A program made the translations under genes and the position numbers. A model generated the notes under the pieces. The model worked only from the letters and a program-made list of their open reading frames with translations. It was not told the DNA's origin and made no database searches. This document shows positions 43,134-53,999 of a stretch of DNA of 64,000 bases, one piece after another (the stretch's first letter is position 1; every line of letters begins with the position of its first letter). Source of the stretch: Cyanidiococcus yangmingshanensis (lineage: Eukaryota; Rhodophyta; Bangiophyceae; Cyanidiales; Cyanidiaceae); the NCBI GenBank assembly GCA_013995675.1, contig VWRR01000010.1:310001-374000 (forward strand), in the 5' to 3' direction.

Positions 43134-43538
43134 TTAGTTGCCGCTGTTGCCACCGCCAGCAGTGCCGCCTGTCCCGGTCGCACCTGCTTGGTCCGCAAAG
43201 TACTCGGCGCGACTGAGTCGAATTCCAAACTCTTGGAGCGCCCACTTGAGATCCTCTGTCGTTAACACCAACTTCTCCTCATCAATGGCTTGTGATCCCT
43301 TGCTCTGCGACTCGCGGTGAATGCGTCGTTGAGTCAGCGCCTCGTGAGCGACATCGGCAATAAACTTTTGTGCAGCCAGCGCCACGAGCCGGATGACGCG
43401 AACGTCATCTGTCTGAAACCCTGTCTTGTTCAGAAAGTGCTGGACGAGCTGGTCCGGTATAGCGGTTTGATAGTCCTCAAGTGAAGCTATAAAGTCCTCC
43501 AGGTCTGCAGCATCGATTGGTTTGCCACCGTCTGCCAT
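43134..43538 (-). CDS. TAF10: transcription initiation factor TFIID subunit TAF10
   Basis: 134 residues from the ATG at 43538. Histone-fold protein shared by TFIID and SAGA. Conserved core: LEDFIASLEDYQTAIPDQLV, FLNKTGFQTDDVRVIRLVAL, AAQKFIADVAHEALTQ, LVLTTEDLKWALQEFGIRL, then the RAEYFAD element. A Gly/Thr-rich tail ends the protein. The stop codon lies only 33 bases from the DNA2 stop on the other strand, so the 3' ends of the two transcripts must overlap or abut. Confidence 0.95.
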   Translation of the reverse strand: MADGGKPIDAADLEDFIASLEDYQTAIPDQLVQHFLNKTGFQTDDVRVIRLVALAAQKFIADVAHEALTQRRIHRESQSKGSQAIDEEKLVLTTEDLKWALQEFGIRLSRAEYFADQAGATGTGGTAGGGNSGN

Positions 43539-44721
43539 ACTCTGCGCTGCGTAACGCGCCGGCGTCTCACAAGCCCTTGCTGCGGCGAAGGTAGCCTCGT
43601 TTCTTCTACGCGGAGCGTCTCGTGCACACTCGCGAGGTCGTCCTATTCACGCGAGTCTTCAGTTCGTGTGGTCCACTGCAGCTGGTAAACACCTGTGTCA
43701 AAACCAGCTACCCAGCCAGGTGCCCAATCGTGATAGCAACGTTGGCCAGGGCAGACTGTAGCGAAGCCGGCGATGTCGAACTGGAGCGTACCATCATGGT
43801 ACGGTCCCGGCAGCCAGGCTCAGACTCGACTCGTCTCTCCGTTCGAACGGTACCTTCCTGATGATGCATTCGACGATCACAAGGCTGTTAAGAGTGAGCA
43901 TCATGGTGAAGATACGGATATACAAGCCAGGGTCAGTCAGTGATTCCGCGAGAGCCTTCGCTGGGCACGAACTTTATCGGTAGCAGATGAAAGCGTTCCG
44001 TCCTCGAACGTGTTCGCAAACAGTCGTCTGCATCCTGGTGAACGAAACGAATGCCAATAAGAAATCTATGAGTGCAGAGCACGATCCAGCTTTAGATACT
44101 CTTCGGATCGAAGTCTATTCCGCGTCACCAGACATTTATGAAATACAATTCAAAGAGCTGGCAGGCAGCCTTATGCCATCGGGATGCAGTCCGCGACTGC
44201 ATGCAGAGAGCACGTCCACATACTAGGCCAGTTTTTTGGAGAGCCCACAAATTCGCCTTGAGCACAGCATGTGCTGTTGCATCGGCTATATCCCACATGA
44301 CCTGTATTGGGAGAACGCTCGCTCTTGGCTCCTTCATCGATATTCATTGAATACTCGCCCAACGATGTGATCATGGGCATATGAATACGATTGAATGAAT
44401 TGAAGATCATTCCATGAGTGTGCAATCCAATAGACTACAGCAAAGACGATCTTGTCCACGGACCTAGTTGTATAATGGTAAAGAATACGGAATGAAATGG
44501 AGATCATTCCGTGTGTGACGACACTCCCCGGTTCCCTTGTCGACTTCATCCATGTCGATAGACCTATTTGTTCTAAAATAAACCATATTGGACAGCCTGC
44601 GATTCCTTCCATGGGCTGGCCCCTCGTCCAGACGCCGTCGACGCGTCTCAGACAAGGGTTGCGTCTACAGGCGCGTCGTTGAGAGCGCTTTGATCGTGCA
44701 TACTCGCTCGAACACTTTTCC
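43539..44721. other. intergenic region between TAF10 and enolase
   Basis: About 1.2 kb between divergent genes. Short frames only (for example 43622-43861). The part near enolase is A/T-rich and holds two copies of a roughly 36-base element listed separately. Confidence 0.4.
44383..44517. repeat. two related 36-bp elements, each with an internal inverted repeat
   Basis: Element 1 spans about 44383-44422 and element 2 about 44482-44517, 99 bases apart. Both begin gaatacg and share gagatcattcc/aagatcattcc and gtgtg. Within each, gaatga pairs with tcattc (ggaatga and tcattcc in the second), so a short hairpin or a palindromic protein site is possible. They lie 200-340 bases before the enolase start. 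Confidence 0.65.
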
Positions 44722-46047
44722 ATGCCCTCTGTGATTCAATCTGTTCACGCTCGAGAGATCTTTGATTCTCGAGGCAACCCGACCATTGAAGTTGATGTGA
44801 CGACGGAGCTGGGTCTGTTCCGGGCGGCAGTGCCCTCGGGAGCCTCGACTGGCAAACACGAGGCACTCGAGTTGCGCGATGGCGATCGTTCACGCTTTTT
44901 GGGTAAAGGAGTGACCAAGGCTGTCGAAAACGTCAATGGAGAAATTGCAAAAGCGGTTAAAGGAATGGATCCGACTGATCAACGGGCGATCGACGAGCGG
45001 ATGATTGCGCTCGACGGTACACCGGGTGGTTTCAAGAGGCGGCTTGGGGCGAACGCGATCTTGGGCGTCTCGATGGCAGTTAGTCGCGCTGGCGCTGCTG
45101 CGAAACAGGTGCCGCTGTATAAGCATTTAAATGATTTGGCGGGGAAACCGCCTATGATGATGCCAGTGCCGAGTTTTAACGTGATCAACGGCGGTGAGCA
45201 CGCCGGGAATCGTCTCGCGATGCAAGAGTTTATGATCATGCCGATTGGGGCACGTTCCTTTGCAGAGGCGATGCGGATGGGATCTGAAGTCTACCAAAAC
45301 CTCAAATTGATCATTAAGAAGCATTATGGTATTGACTCAACGGCAGTGGGCGATGAAGGTGGATTTGCGCCCCATATTCAGGATGCGCGGGAGGCCTTCC
45401 AGCTGCTCGGCCAGGCTATTGAAGCCGCTGGTTATCAGGAACAGGTTCGCATCGCTATGGACGCTGCAGCAAGTCAGTTCTGGAATGCTGATCAGAGCAA
45501 GTACGATCTGGACTTTAAACATCCGGAGGGTGCGAGTTCAATGCTGGTGAGCAAGGATGAACTGGTCGGGCTCTACCGTTCGTTCTGTTCGACCTATCCC
45601 CTGGTCTCGGTCGAGGATCCCTTCCATGAGGAGGATTTCGAGGCCTACGCGGCCCTGACCGAGCAGATCGGACAGAATATTCAGGTTGTCGGAGACGATC
45701 TGCTGGTCACCAACATTGATCGAATCAAGGTCGCGGCAGAGAAGCGTGCTTGCAACGCGCTGCTACTGAAAGTGAATCAGATTGGAACGATCACGGAGGC
45801 TATTGACGCAAATCGTTTCTGTCGTGACCTGCACTGGGGTGTTATGGTGAGTCATCGTAGCGGCGAGACGGAAGACAGTTTTATTGCCGACCTCACCGTC
45901 GGTTTGGGCACTGGCCAGATCAAGAGCGGCGCACCGTGTCGTTCGGAGCGGCTGGCGAAATACAACCAGCTGCTGCGTATTGAGGAAGAACTGGGATCTC
46001 TGGCTGTGTACGCGGGAGACAAGTTTCGCACACCCTGGACACGTTGA
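44722..46047 (+). CDS. ENO: enolase
   Basis: 441 residues from the ATG at 44722. Interconverts 2-phosphoglycerate and phosphoenolpyruvate in glycolysis. Family landmarks are all intact: [15 protein letters not shown], the mobile loop [62 protein letters not shown], the signature [15 protein letters not shown] with the catalytic Lys, and [15 protein letters not shown]. There is no obvious targeting peptide, so a cytosolic form is likely. No frame problem and no intron. Confidence 0.98.
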   Translation: MPSVIQSVHAREIFDSRGNPTIEVDVTTELGLFRAAVPSGASTGKHEALELRDGDRSRFLGKGVTKAVENVNGEIAKAVKGMDPTDQRAIDERMIALDGTPGGFKRRLGANAILGVSMAVSRAGAAAKQVPLYKHLNDLAGKPPMMMPVPSFNVINGGEHAGNRLAMQEFMIMPIGARSFAEAMRMGSEVYQNLKLIIKKHYGIDSTAVGDEGGFAPHIQDAREAFQLLGQAIEAAGYQEQVRIAMDAAASQFWNADQSKYDLDFKHPEGASSMLVSKDELVGLYRSFCSTYPLVSVEDPFHEEDFEAYAALTEQIGQNIQVVGDDLLVTNIDRIKVAAEKRACNALLLKVNQIGTITEAIDANRFCRDLHWGVMVSHRSGETEDSFIADLTVGLGTGQIKSGAPCRSERLAKYNQLLRIEEELGSLAVYAGDKFRTPWTR

Positions 46048-46720
46048 ATCCTATTCCAACACCCTGTTCACAACGGATAAATGAAGGATCTGGATGACGG
46101 TTTTTATGACTTTTCTTACCGGACAGGGGTGCTCCCATCGCTTCGCTTTCGGCATTGGCCCGGACGGCTGTAGCCGGAAACATTCGGAGAATGCCGCAAT
46201 GCACGCTCATCGCTAGGAATACTGAAAAAACCAGATGCTTGATCAATGCTTCAGCACCTGCCGATGAAGTTCGTCAAGCGAATCGCCAGCCAGTTCAGAT
46301 CCAAAGAGGGCTTCGCGGAACCGGCTTGCCAAGCAGCATGAAAACAGACCCCAAGTGTGCCCGAAACACAATCCCTGAACTCGTACGGGTGAAATCGGCA
46401 CGCAACGATGATGTCTGCATTCGGACGACTTGAGCAGTTTTGCACTAGGCACTCGACCGGAATCGCTGGCGATTCAGGTGACGCGAAGGGAAACTCCTGT
46501 TCTAGAATGAGCGCCGCATTCCATAGACAAGCTGAGCTGGCTTCCAATGAGGGTATCGCTTTGTGTTCTGTGGGAATCAGCGTCGTCTCCGTTGGCAAGC
46601 AGCATGGTGATTCGCCGGCTGGATTCCCGTCCAGAGGCACCCTCTGCCGCAATCATGACACCGCTGAGTTTACCCTTTCCCTGCAATGACAACCTCTCTC
46701 TTGTTTCGGTTTACATCAAG
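46048..46720. other. convergent intergenic region
   Basis: About 670 bases between the ends of enolase (+) and the ABC ATPase (-). Short overlapping frames only, none with recognisable content. Confidence 0.45.
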
Positions 46721-48643
46721 TTATTCGAGTTCGTCAGTTGCGTCAGACAGCTGATTCATCTCTCGTGAACCGAAGGAATTCTTGCTCGAATCAGCCCGGG
46801 GAACGGTTTCCGAACGACGAACCCGCTCTTGCCCGTTCTCTGGCGTCCCGTTGTCTTCCTCTAGGAACAGCTCACCGCTCACACTATCATAGGCAAAGAG
46901 CTCTGCGTAGCGACCCCATTCGATTGCTGTGTCCAGCTGGCGTCGAGATGCAGCTGGCTCGAAATGACGATCGAGGACACTGTCGAGGACAAGGCTCTCT
47001 GGTATACGACGATGTTTGGCTTGCCGCAGTAAGCGACAGATAATCTGAATCAGACGAGCGTCAGGTGCGACGAGAAGCGCCCCCCGAACGATTCGCTTGC
47101 GGTCGTCAACACTGCCAGCCACGAAAGCGTGACCAGCGTCGGTGAGCGCCACATCGCCTTCGGAGAGCGTAAGTAGTCCCAGTATTTCCGCTGCCTCCAC
47201 AATGGGGTAGAGTCCGTGCACATCCAGTTGAAGGGCCTGTCCTAGACGATACAGGTCAACCACTGGGCTACTCTCCGAGGCGAGCAGTTGCAAGAGACCA
47301 GCGACGGAGCCCAGACGAACAGGTGGCAGGGCAGGGAACTCGCTCGTTCGCTCGTTGTTCGGCTCTAGCCTTTGGGGGTGCGCGTTCGCCTGGTTGGATG
47401 CCAGACGTCCGGTTGCCTCGCTTGCTCGCCCCGAATGCATGTTGGCGTCATCGTCGCCCCCATTGACTCTGTTGCTACGCTTCACGGTATCAGAGACAGG
47501 CACCCGTGGACGAGGCGCTATCGATGGCATCGATGGGGCTCGCAATCCCGATGGAAGCATTGTATTTCCCTTTCGAGGGATTGGCATGCCCGTCGTATCC
47601 ATTGGACGCGTCACATATACATCCTCATCGCTGATAATCTTGTAGACCCGATCGACAAGTTCCTGGAACGCATCCGATTTGCGATCACGCGGGTGTCGTA
47701 AACGCACCGGGATCTCTGCGCGCACATGTCCAGGGCCCTTGCCCAAGACAACAATGCGATCTGCCAGCGAAACCGCCTCCTCGATGCCGTGCGTGACCAT
47801 CAGCATGCTCTGTGTCGGCATGGAACCATGGGTCCAAAGGTTCAACAGTTCGGAGCGTAGATTCTCTGCAGTCAGCACGTCCAAGGCGCTGAAGGGTTCG
47901 TCGAGCAACAGAAGCGTGGGATGGGTCACTAGGGCGCGAGCAAAGCCAACTCGCTGACGCTGACCACCAGACAATTCTCGTGGATACGCGTTCTCGTAAC
48001 CGTCAAGGCCAATCATATCGACCATCTCTGTAGCGAGTCGCCGCCGCTCCGCTAGCGGGATCGATGACCCCAGCCCCAGCATCACATTCTCCACGACAGT
48101 GAGCCACGGAAACAGAGCAAAATTCTGAAACACAATCGCGGCATCCGGGTTAACTCTATGGAGCGCCTTGCCCCCAAAGTAGACCGTACCGCGCGTGGGT
48201 CGCACCAACCCCGCAAACAGTCGCAAAATCGTTGACTTTCCACAACCAGATTGACCAACAAGACAAACAATTTCATACCGATGCAGCGCCAGTGAAACGT
48301 CCTCAATAACAGCCAAGTGTTCTCGCACATAGTACGAGACCTGAGCGAGCTCGGCCACGGGTGTTGCCGACGACTCGCCAACATCCGCGCGACTCACGCT
48401 CCAAGTGGGTGTCGCTGGGGGTGTCACTGCCTCGCGAGCACGCGTCCGCGATAACCCTGAACGTTTCGTGACACGCTTATGACAGCGAAGGAGACCAGGA
48501 CTTGTCTGAGCCGCGTTCGGTGCGTAAGCCGCGCCTCGCCGAACCAAGCAACGTCGCCGACACCCGTTCTCCGACGCTCCACCCGACTCGAGACGTGTGT
48601 GAACTCGGGTGCGTGGTTCGCATCCAAAAGGTAGCGCAAACAT
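46721..48643 (-). CDS. bacterial-type NitT/TauT-family ABC ATPase with C-terminal AAA-associated domain
   Basis: 640 residues from the ATG at 48643; a TTG just before it is less likely. Residues 1-95 are rich in Arg, Ser and Ala and poor in acids, like a plastid transit peptide. Then follows a complete nitrate/sulfonate-type ABC ATPase: Walker A VGQSGCGKSTILRLFAGL, Q-loop VFQNFALFPWLTV, signature RELSGGQRQRVGFARAL, Walker B TLLLLDEPFSALD, switch His MLMVTHGIEEAVSLAD. A 120-residue Ser/Pro/Arg linker leads to a domain (VAGLLQLLASESSPVVDLYR, EAAEILGLLTLSEGDVALTD, ESLVLDSVLDRHFEPAASRR) matching the AAA-associated C-terminal domain (PF09821) that is fused to such ATPases in bacteria and archaea. 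It probably energises anion uptake across the plastid envelope. No permease or binding protein is in this window. Transfer from a prokaryote, or from the plastid ancestor, is the likely source. Confidence 0.87.
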   Translation of the reverse strand: MFALPFGCEPRTRVHTRLESGGASENGCRRRCLVRRGAAYAPNAAQTSPGLLRCHKRVTKRSGLSRTRAREAVTPPATPTWSVSRADVGESSATPVAELAQVSYYVREHLAVIEDVSLALHRYEIVCLVGQSGCGKSTILRLFAGLVRPTRGTVYFGGKALHRVNPDAAIVFQNFALFPWLTVVENVMLGLGSSIPLAERRRLATEMVDMIGLDGYENAYPRELSGGQRQRVGFARALVTHPTLLLLDEPFSALDVLTAENLRSELLNLWTHGSMPTQSMLMVTHGIEEAVSLADRIVVLGKGPGHVRAEIPVRLRHPRDRKSDAFQELVDRVYKIISDEDVYVTRPMDTTGMPIPRKGNTMLPSGLRAPSMPSIAPRPRVPVSDTVKRSNRVNGGDDDANMHSGRASEATGRLASNQANAHPQRLEPNNERTSEFPALPPVRLGSVAGLLQLLASESSPVVDLYRLGQALQLDVHGLYPIVEAAEILGLLTLSEGDVALTDAGHAFVAGSVDDRKRIVRGALLVAPDARLIQIICRLLRQAKHRRIPESLVLDSVLDRHFEPAASRRQLDTAIEWGRYAELFAYDSVSGELFLEEDNGTPENGQERVRRSETVPRADSSKNSFGSREMNQLSDATDELE

Positions 48644-49020
48644 CAAGCACGTAAGTTTATTGAATCACGCGAATGCGTTTGAATCTTGTAATGAAGATCG
48701 AATGGACACCCACAAACCAAAACTGTCGTCGTCGACGCGGCACTGTTCCGACGGCGAAGTAAAGACTACACGAACGGGTAGGCGAGCAGCAGGTCGAGGA
48801 CAGCCGCCACCATGTCCCATCCTGGACATGACTGGAATAAAAGGAATATTCTTGTATGTACTGGACCCATCAACCAGCGACTGATTGATCCCATTATATA
48901 CAAGATTGAAACCATGGCGAGTCTGAACGATCGTCGCCCATGGCGAGGAGCGTCCCAACGATACGTTGGCCAAGCGACGGATCCATGAGTCGATCATGTA
49001 CGCGGCAGCACTTGATTGTG
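48644..49020. promoter_or_regulatory. divergent promoter region between ABC ATPase and small membrane protein
   Basis: About 375 bases between divergent starts. A gtaagt at 48651-48656 on + could be a 5' splice site of an untranslated leader, but I cannot identify a matching acceptor. Confidence 0.3.
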
Positions 49021-49503
49021 ATGCTGTTGCGTGTCTCTCGGAGCTTGCCCAGCGCGTCTCCATCGCCCAAGGCTCCATACGGTCTCGGCCATCGAGAGTC
49101 GTTCTATGCTGGCAACGCCGATGCAGGGCGTTCGGTCATCTGGCTGCAGCGTCTGGCCAGCGGGCGAGTCGCCGAGCCGTTCGGTGGCGCCGCGGCACGA
49201 CGCGCTGGGCGTCCTTCCATCCATCCGCCGATTGGGTGGCGAGCGACCACCGTTTCTCAAGTGGGTGCGTCCTTCGCGCTCACGTCGATAATGGTAAGCG
49301 CTTGGTCTGGAGCGCTTTTCGGTTTGGCGATGCAGTTCATGTCCAACGCGCTTCAAAAGTTGCCATTGATGCGTCGACCCTGGGAGCACGTGCTGTTTGC
49401 AGCGGGCGGAGCGTACCTGGGTCACGAACTCGGGCGTTGGGAGGCAGACGTCAGTGCCCGTGTCGAGGTGGATCGTGCCGAGCAGCTTCGTTCCAAGTCA
49501 TGA
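49021..49503 (+). CDS. small mitochondrial-type membrane protein, function unknown
   Basis: 160 residues from the ATG at 49021, chosen because it gives a typical mitochondrial presequence (MLLRVSRSLPSASPSPKAP); the frame is open further upstream, with an ATG at 48940. The mature part has a hydrophobic stretch (SIMVSAWSGALFGLAMQFM), then RRPWEHVLFAAGGAYLGHEL and a charged C-terminus (GRWEADVSARVEVDRAE). The pattern of a membrane segment, a PWxHV element and a charged tail is like small accessory subunits of respiratory complexes, possibly complex I, but I cannot name the family. Its last 53 bases overlap the 3' end of the Nup160-like gene on the opposite strand. Confidence 0.6.
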   Translation: MLLRVSRSLPSASPSPKAPYGLGHRESFYAGNADAGRSVIWLQRLASGRVAEPFGGAAARRAGRPSIHPPIGWRATTVSQVGASFALTSIMVSAWSGALFGLAMQFMSNALQKLPLMRRPWEHVLFAAGGAYLGHELGRWEADVSARVEVDRAEQLRSKS

Positions 49504-52500
49504 AGATGGAGTAGGAGACAAGACGTACTTGGCGAGTTCGTTTTATGACCGGGCGAGGGCGTCGCGGTACCAGTCGGCAGCGTGGCTTGAAGTGCGCGTC
49601 TGCAGCAGGGTCGTTTCCAGTACTGGCTGGGGTGCGAAGCGCGTCTCGAAGCTGGCACAACAGGCTCTGGCGCACGTACACGCGTTTTGGTATTGCGTTG
49701 CCTGACTCACGGCTTGAAAGGAGGAGGCGAGCCGCGTCGAGAAAAAGCGCTTTTTGGGCGAGCAGTCTCAGGATGGACGAGAGGTGTTTCTCGCGGTGCA
49801 CTGCAGCTTCGATAAGCCAACGCGGTGTAGAGCTGTACAACGAGGGCGTTCGTGATTGTGTTGTTGAAGTCAGAGAGGCCGATAATAAAGTGGCACCTGC
49901 TTGCGCGTCGCCCGTGCGGCCGAGCGGCGCTGTCTCGGCGGAGGGACCGTCGGACGGCCTGTTCGAGCGTGCGTCAACAGTCCGTTTCCCGCTCGATTCG
50001 GAGTCGTTCCCGGCAATGCCCATAGCAGCGACCGGATGCCGACACTGAATCCAGGTCTCCAGCGCCGGTGTGAATATATAGCCGGTACGTCCGATCGCGG
50101 ATGCATATTCCAGCGCTTGGCGCAACTCTGACTCGTGCTGTGTGGCGTCATCGTCATCAGCTTCGTGCTGTTGATGGCTCGCGTGCCAGTGCTCGACGAT
50201 CAAACGGACGATTCGAGCCAGTTCGCGACACGCAACGCTGCGCGCTGCCTTGGGGGCTGTTTTGTTTGATGAGACAGAGCCGCTCCACCAGAGGCACGCG
50301 AGTCTGATGGCAGCCATGGCACCGCTCTCACCATCGAAGCGATGGGGACTCGCAATCAACTGGTAGGCAATGGATCGGGTGGCCGCATCGCTGGTCTCGA
50401 AAAGAAATCGCATTTCGCTGGAGTGTTCAGGAATGATGAGGTGGCGCCTAATCGCAAGCTGGTAACGAACGAGTGCCCACTCCCGTTCCAGCTCGGCCTC
50501 CTCTATCAATGACGGTGACGTGGCCACATGAACAAATTTGTCTTCTGCTTGCTGTAGCAGGAAAAGCGCAAGTTGCAACGCCCGATGGCGCTGCTCTTGT
50601 AACCGAGTCAATCGTTCCTGTTCCAAAAGCGGCTGTTCAGAGAGCATCCGCTGATCTGCCGGTCCGTAGAGAAGCGCTTCGAGGGTATCACGCAGACGAT
50701 AGGCCCAATCAGTGGCAACATTCGCCGAAAGCCACCATTCGTTGGCGCTGAAATACGCCGCACACGCTTGCTCGTAGAGCGAGGCGGCATGCTCAAACTC
50801 GTGCGAGGCTGCAAGCCGCCAGAGCGCCTCGGCAACGCGAAAGAGGCACGCTCGAGGCAGCGGTTGCTCTAGGAGCCAGGAAACTTGTTTCAGTTCCAGC
50901 GCCTTGTGCAGGATCAGATACAGCGCGTCGCGCGTTTGTCCTGGACTGGCCCATCTGAGGTCGTCGACCAGAACCGAGAGCGCTTCAGGGAGCGCATTGG
51001 CTTCTAATGCCCGCATGAAGAGAAACACAGCCAGACGTGTCTGTGCAATCTCTCGATCGGTGCGCTCACGAATGGATATGGAACCGGATTCGTCCCTGGA
51101 GACAGCTTGTGTCTCCGACTCCTCCCGTAGGGTTGACAAGGCGACTCTGGCCATTTGGCGCGCCGACTCATGGGCACGATGGTCATCGAGCAGCTCCACT
51201 ACACGCTCCGCGTAATCCAGTGCACTGCTCATCTTACCAACGAGATGTGTTAACAGCTGCAGTTCGAGGCTATGGCCCTCATGCTGCAGACGGGACCATG
51301 CCTCCGAAAAGTATGGTAACGGGTCGGCGCCGTGCGCGGATGGCCACCCCTGGAGTGCTAGGAGACCTGCCAAATGCGCATATACCGCAGGAGACTCGTC
51401 TTTGAAAAATGTGCCCACGAGCTGTAAAGCCCATTTGAGTTGATCGTTTGTAGTCAGGAAACAAACCAGTGATGGGCTGGGCTCCACTAGTGTCGGAAGC
51501 AACGTCCACCACGAGGTCGTGATAAGCAACTCGTTTGGAGAGCTGCGAAACAGCATGACCGACAGCGTCGCTTCGCATCTTCATCAAATGGATCCATTCG
51601 CCTGAGTAAATCATCCGTTCGACCAAGTTATGACCGTGCTGATCAGCTAGCTCCGGACTGGCTGCGCTTCGGACCATAAAAGCGTACTTTTTCAATAGGT
51701 ACGTCAAGTCCGATTTCGAAGCGTCCTCGGTTGCAAATCTGAGCCCGATTCGAGCTAACGCTCGGCGTGCTTCAGCGACCTGGGGAAGACTCGTTGCTGC
51801 CAACGTAGCGATGAGACCTGTCGTCGGGTGCGATTCAAGTTCGTCGGTTCCGATAAGACACCATGGAGTGAGCAGTGCATCGCAAAGTTTCCGCGCCAAC
51901 GTTGCATGGACATCAGCTGTTGTCGCCATGGACGGGCTTGATACGCTCGGGCGTAGTCTACCGGCCGGTGACATGTTGGATTCGTCAAGGAGCAACTGGC
52001 TCAAGAGCGCCATCCATGGTTCAGTGTCACACTCGTCGCTCAAACGCAATCCATCTCGACTCGAGAGAAAGATGCTCTCTGCTTCGTCACATGGTCGAAG
52101 AAGCGCCACGCCCCAAGCGTGCGCAGTGAGGCTCAGTTGTTTCGCAGTAGGCCATGGACGTATAGCAAAAACTGGAACATCCCTTTCGAGGTAGAACATC
52201 CGAATGCGGTCCAAGAGACGATCAGCTAGATCTGGTTCCCGTTTCGCAATCTCCCCGAGGCGCTCCAGGAGATACTGCCGGTGCATTGGCAATGATAAAC
52301 TCCACGATGGCAGACTACGGTCCAACGCGTTCGTGATCGTGGTGTCGAGCTCGATCGTGGTGAGCAGTTCAGTCTGCCGCCAACTTTGCAGGGCCTGGTA
52401 AATCGTGCTCAAGGGAAAACGATGCGGCGCTAGGATGCGATCCACAAAATCTCGTTCGGAATCGTGGTCCAAAACATATTGTAGATGCAAAGGAGCGTTG

Positions 52501-53999
52501 GCCTCGTCCTCGAGTGCAAGCGTATAGACCAAGATGCCTGACGACCACCAACGACTCCCAGAGGCATTTGACGACGACGTCGATGAATCAAAACGAAACG
52601 GTAAGGGAATTAAGGAGATGGCACCGTTTGCCCAACCGAGACACAGAGCACGCTGAGGTGACAGATAGCAACACGTGAACAATTCCTCGGCAGGGGCGTC
52701 ACCGCTTGCTAGGAGGCGGGTGTGCAACAAGTCGCGAGACGGGGCGTCTGATCCGTCGTCCGACCTCTGGAGCGATATCTCGATCAACTGCAGATGCAGC
52801 GCTTGGCCAGGGTCGTGAACCGACAGAACTGCAAGGAACGTGGCCGTCGTATCCTCATGTCCATTCAGATGGGTTTCAGTGTCCAGTGGAACGAGGAACG
52901 GCACAGCTCCTGGTGCTAGGGGAAAACTCCAGGGCGTTGACTCAGCGAGCAGGTTCGGACGCTGCAAATCCCACAGGCGAAACGTTCCATCAGTATAAAG
53001 CGCCAGAAGATTCGATCGTGCAACCCCAGCTGCAACAATGGTTGTGCTGGAACTCCGCGAACCTGTATGCCATGATCTTTTGAGGAGTGGAACGGGTTGG
53101 CTATCACCGGTATAGCTGCGTCGTTTCGACCGCAGCGTGGAACCGACAGATCTCGTTCGCGATGGAGTGGTCAATGTCCGCAGGATACGCTTCGCAGAAA
53201 GCAGGTTCCAAGTCAGCCTGCGCGTTACCAAAGGTGTCGACGTATACGACGCACTCGTCGCGTCCACTCCGATCGAGTGGATAAACTCAATTCGGAAAAG
53301 TTGTCCATCGGTTGCGATGGCCAAAAGTGTGTGGGGTGTCTCTTCAATACGCATCATCAGGCAGATCTCGGCAGGTAGTTGGACTACCTGTAGAGCATCT
53401 GACGGGAATTCGAGCAGCTCATTCACGCGGAGAGCGTGCGAGTCAACCACTCGTTCTTCATGAGATCCTTCGTACAGTGAGCTGCTGAGAGACTGCAAGG
53501 ACTGCGGTCGATTCGCTAGTCCCGGAAGCACGCCCGCTAACTCAGCCTGACTTTGACTTGCACGAATACCAGCAGAGTCAACCTGAACGCCCAATACATT
53601 CAACTTAACACAATACAGGAGCGTGCCGGCCACCACAAGATAGCAGCAGGTATGGTCTGAACTGAAGACGATCTGCGGCACTGGTTCTGCGGGGAGTAGC
53701 CAACGCTCGCCTGTTGTAACTTGAGCAAGTCGTGCATGTGAGGTCGTTATATTCTGTAGCGATGCCGGCTCCGGAAGCGTTTGCGACAAAGCATAAAAAC
53801 GCTTGCGAGCGACTTCTAACCACAGCGAAGCTGCTTTTTGATCTTTCTCCAGACGTCGCACCAAACGCCAAACAAGCAGCTCCTCTGTTTCCATACTAAA
53901 TGATGTTTCCGTCCCCGCCAACAGAGAGAGCACTTGAGCCTCGGCGTGTACCACCCAGCCGGGGCCCGAGTCGAGTTCATCGCGTTGAGGGCTGCTCAA
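49451..53999 (-). CDS. NUP160: Nup160/Nup120-like nucleoporin (beta-propeller plus alpha-solenoid), with a frame break
   Basis: Two long frames, 53999-51279 and 51556-49451, overlap and read as one protein of about 1,515 residues with a +1 change between about 51580 and 51500. The N-terminal half is beta-rich with propeller-like strands (HTLLAIATDGQLFRIEFI, SNLLALYTDGTFRLWDLQRP, ALCLGWANGAISLIPLPF). It is followed by VDRILAPHRFPLSTIYQALQ, the position and wording of a Nup160-family segment, then hundreds of helical residues (YLILHKALELKQVSWLLEQ, HEFEHAASLYEQACAAYF). This is the outer-ring scaffold architecture; Nup160 of the Y-complex fits best, Nup133 or Nup155 are alternatives. There is no ATG at the start of the frame (TTG at 53999). 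Either Met36 is used, or a further N-terminal piece at 54219-53977 in the neighbouring frame belongs to it. Confidence 0.65.
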
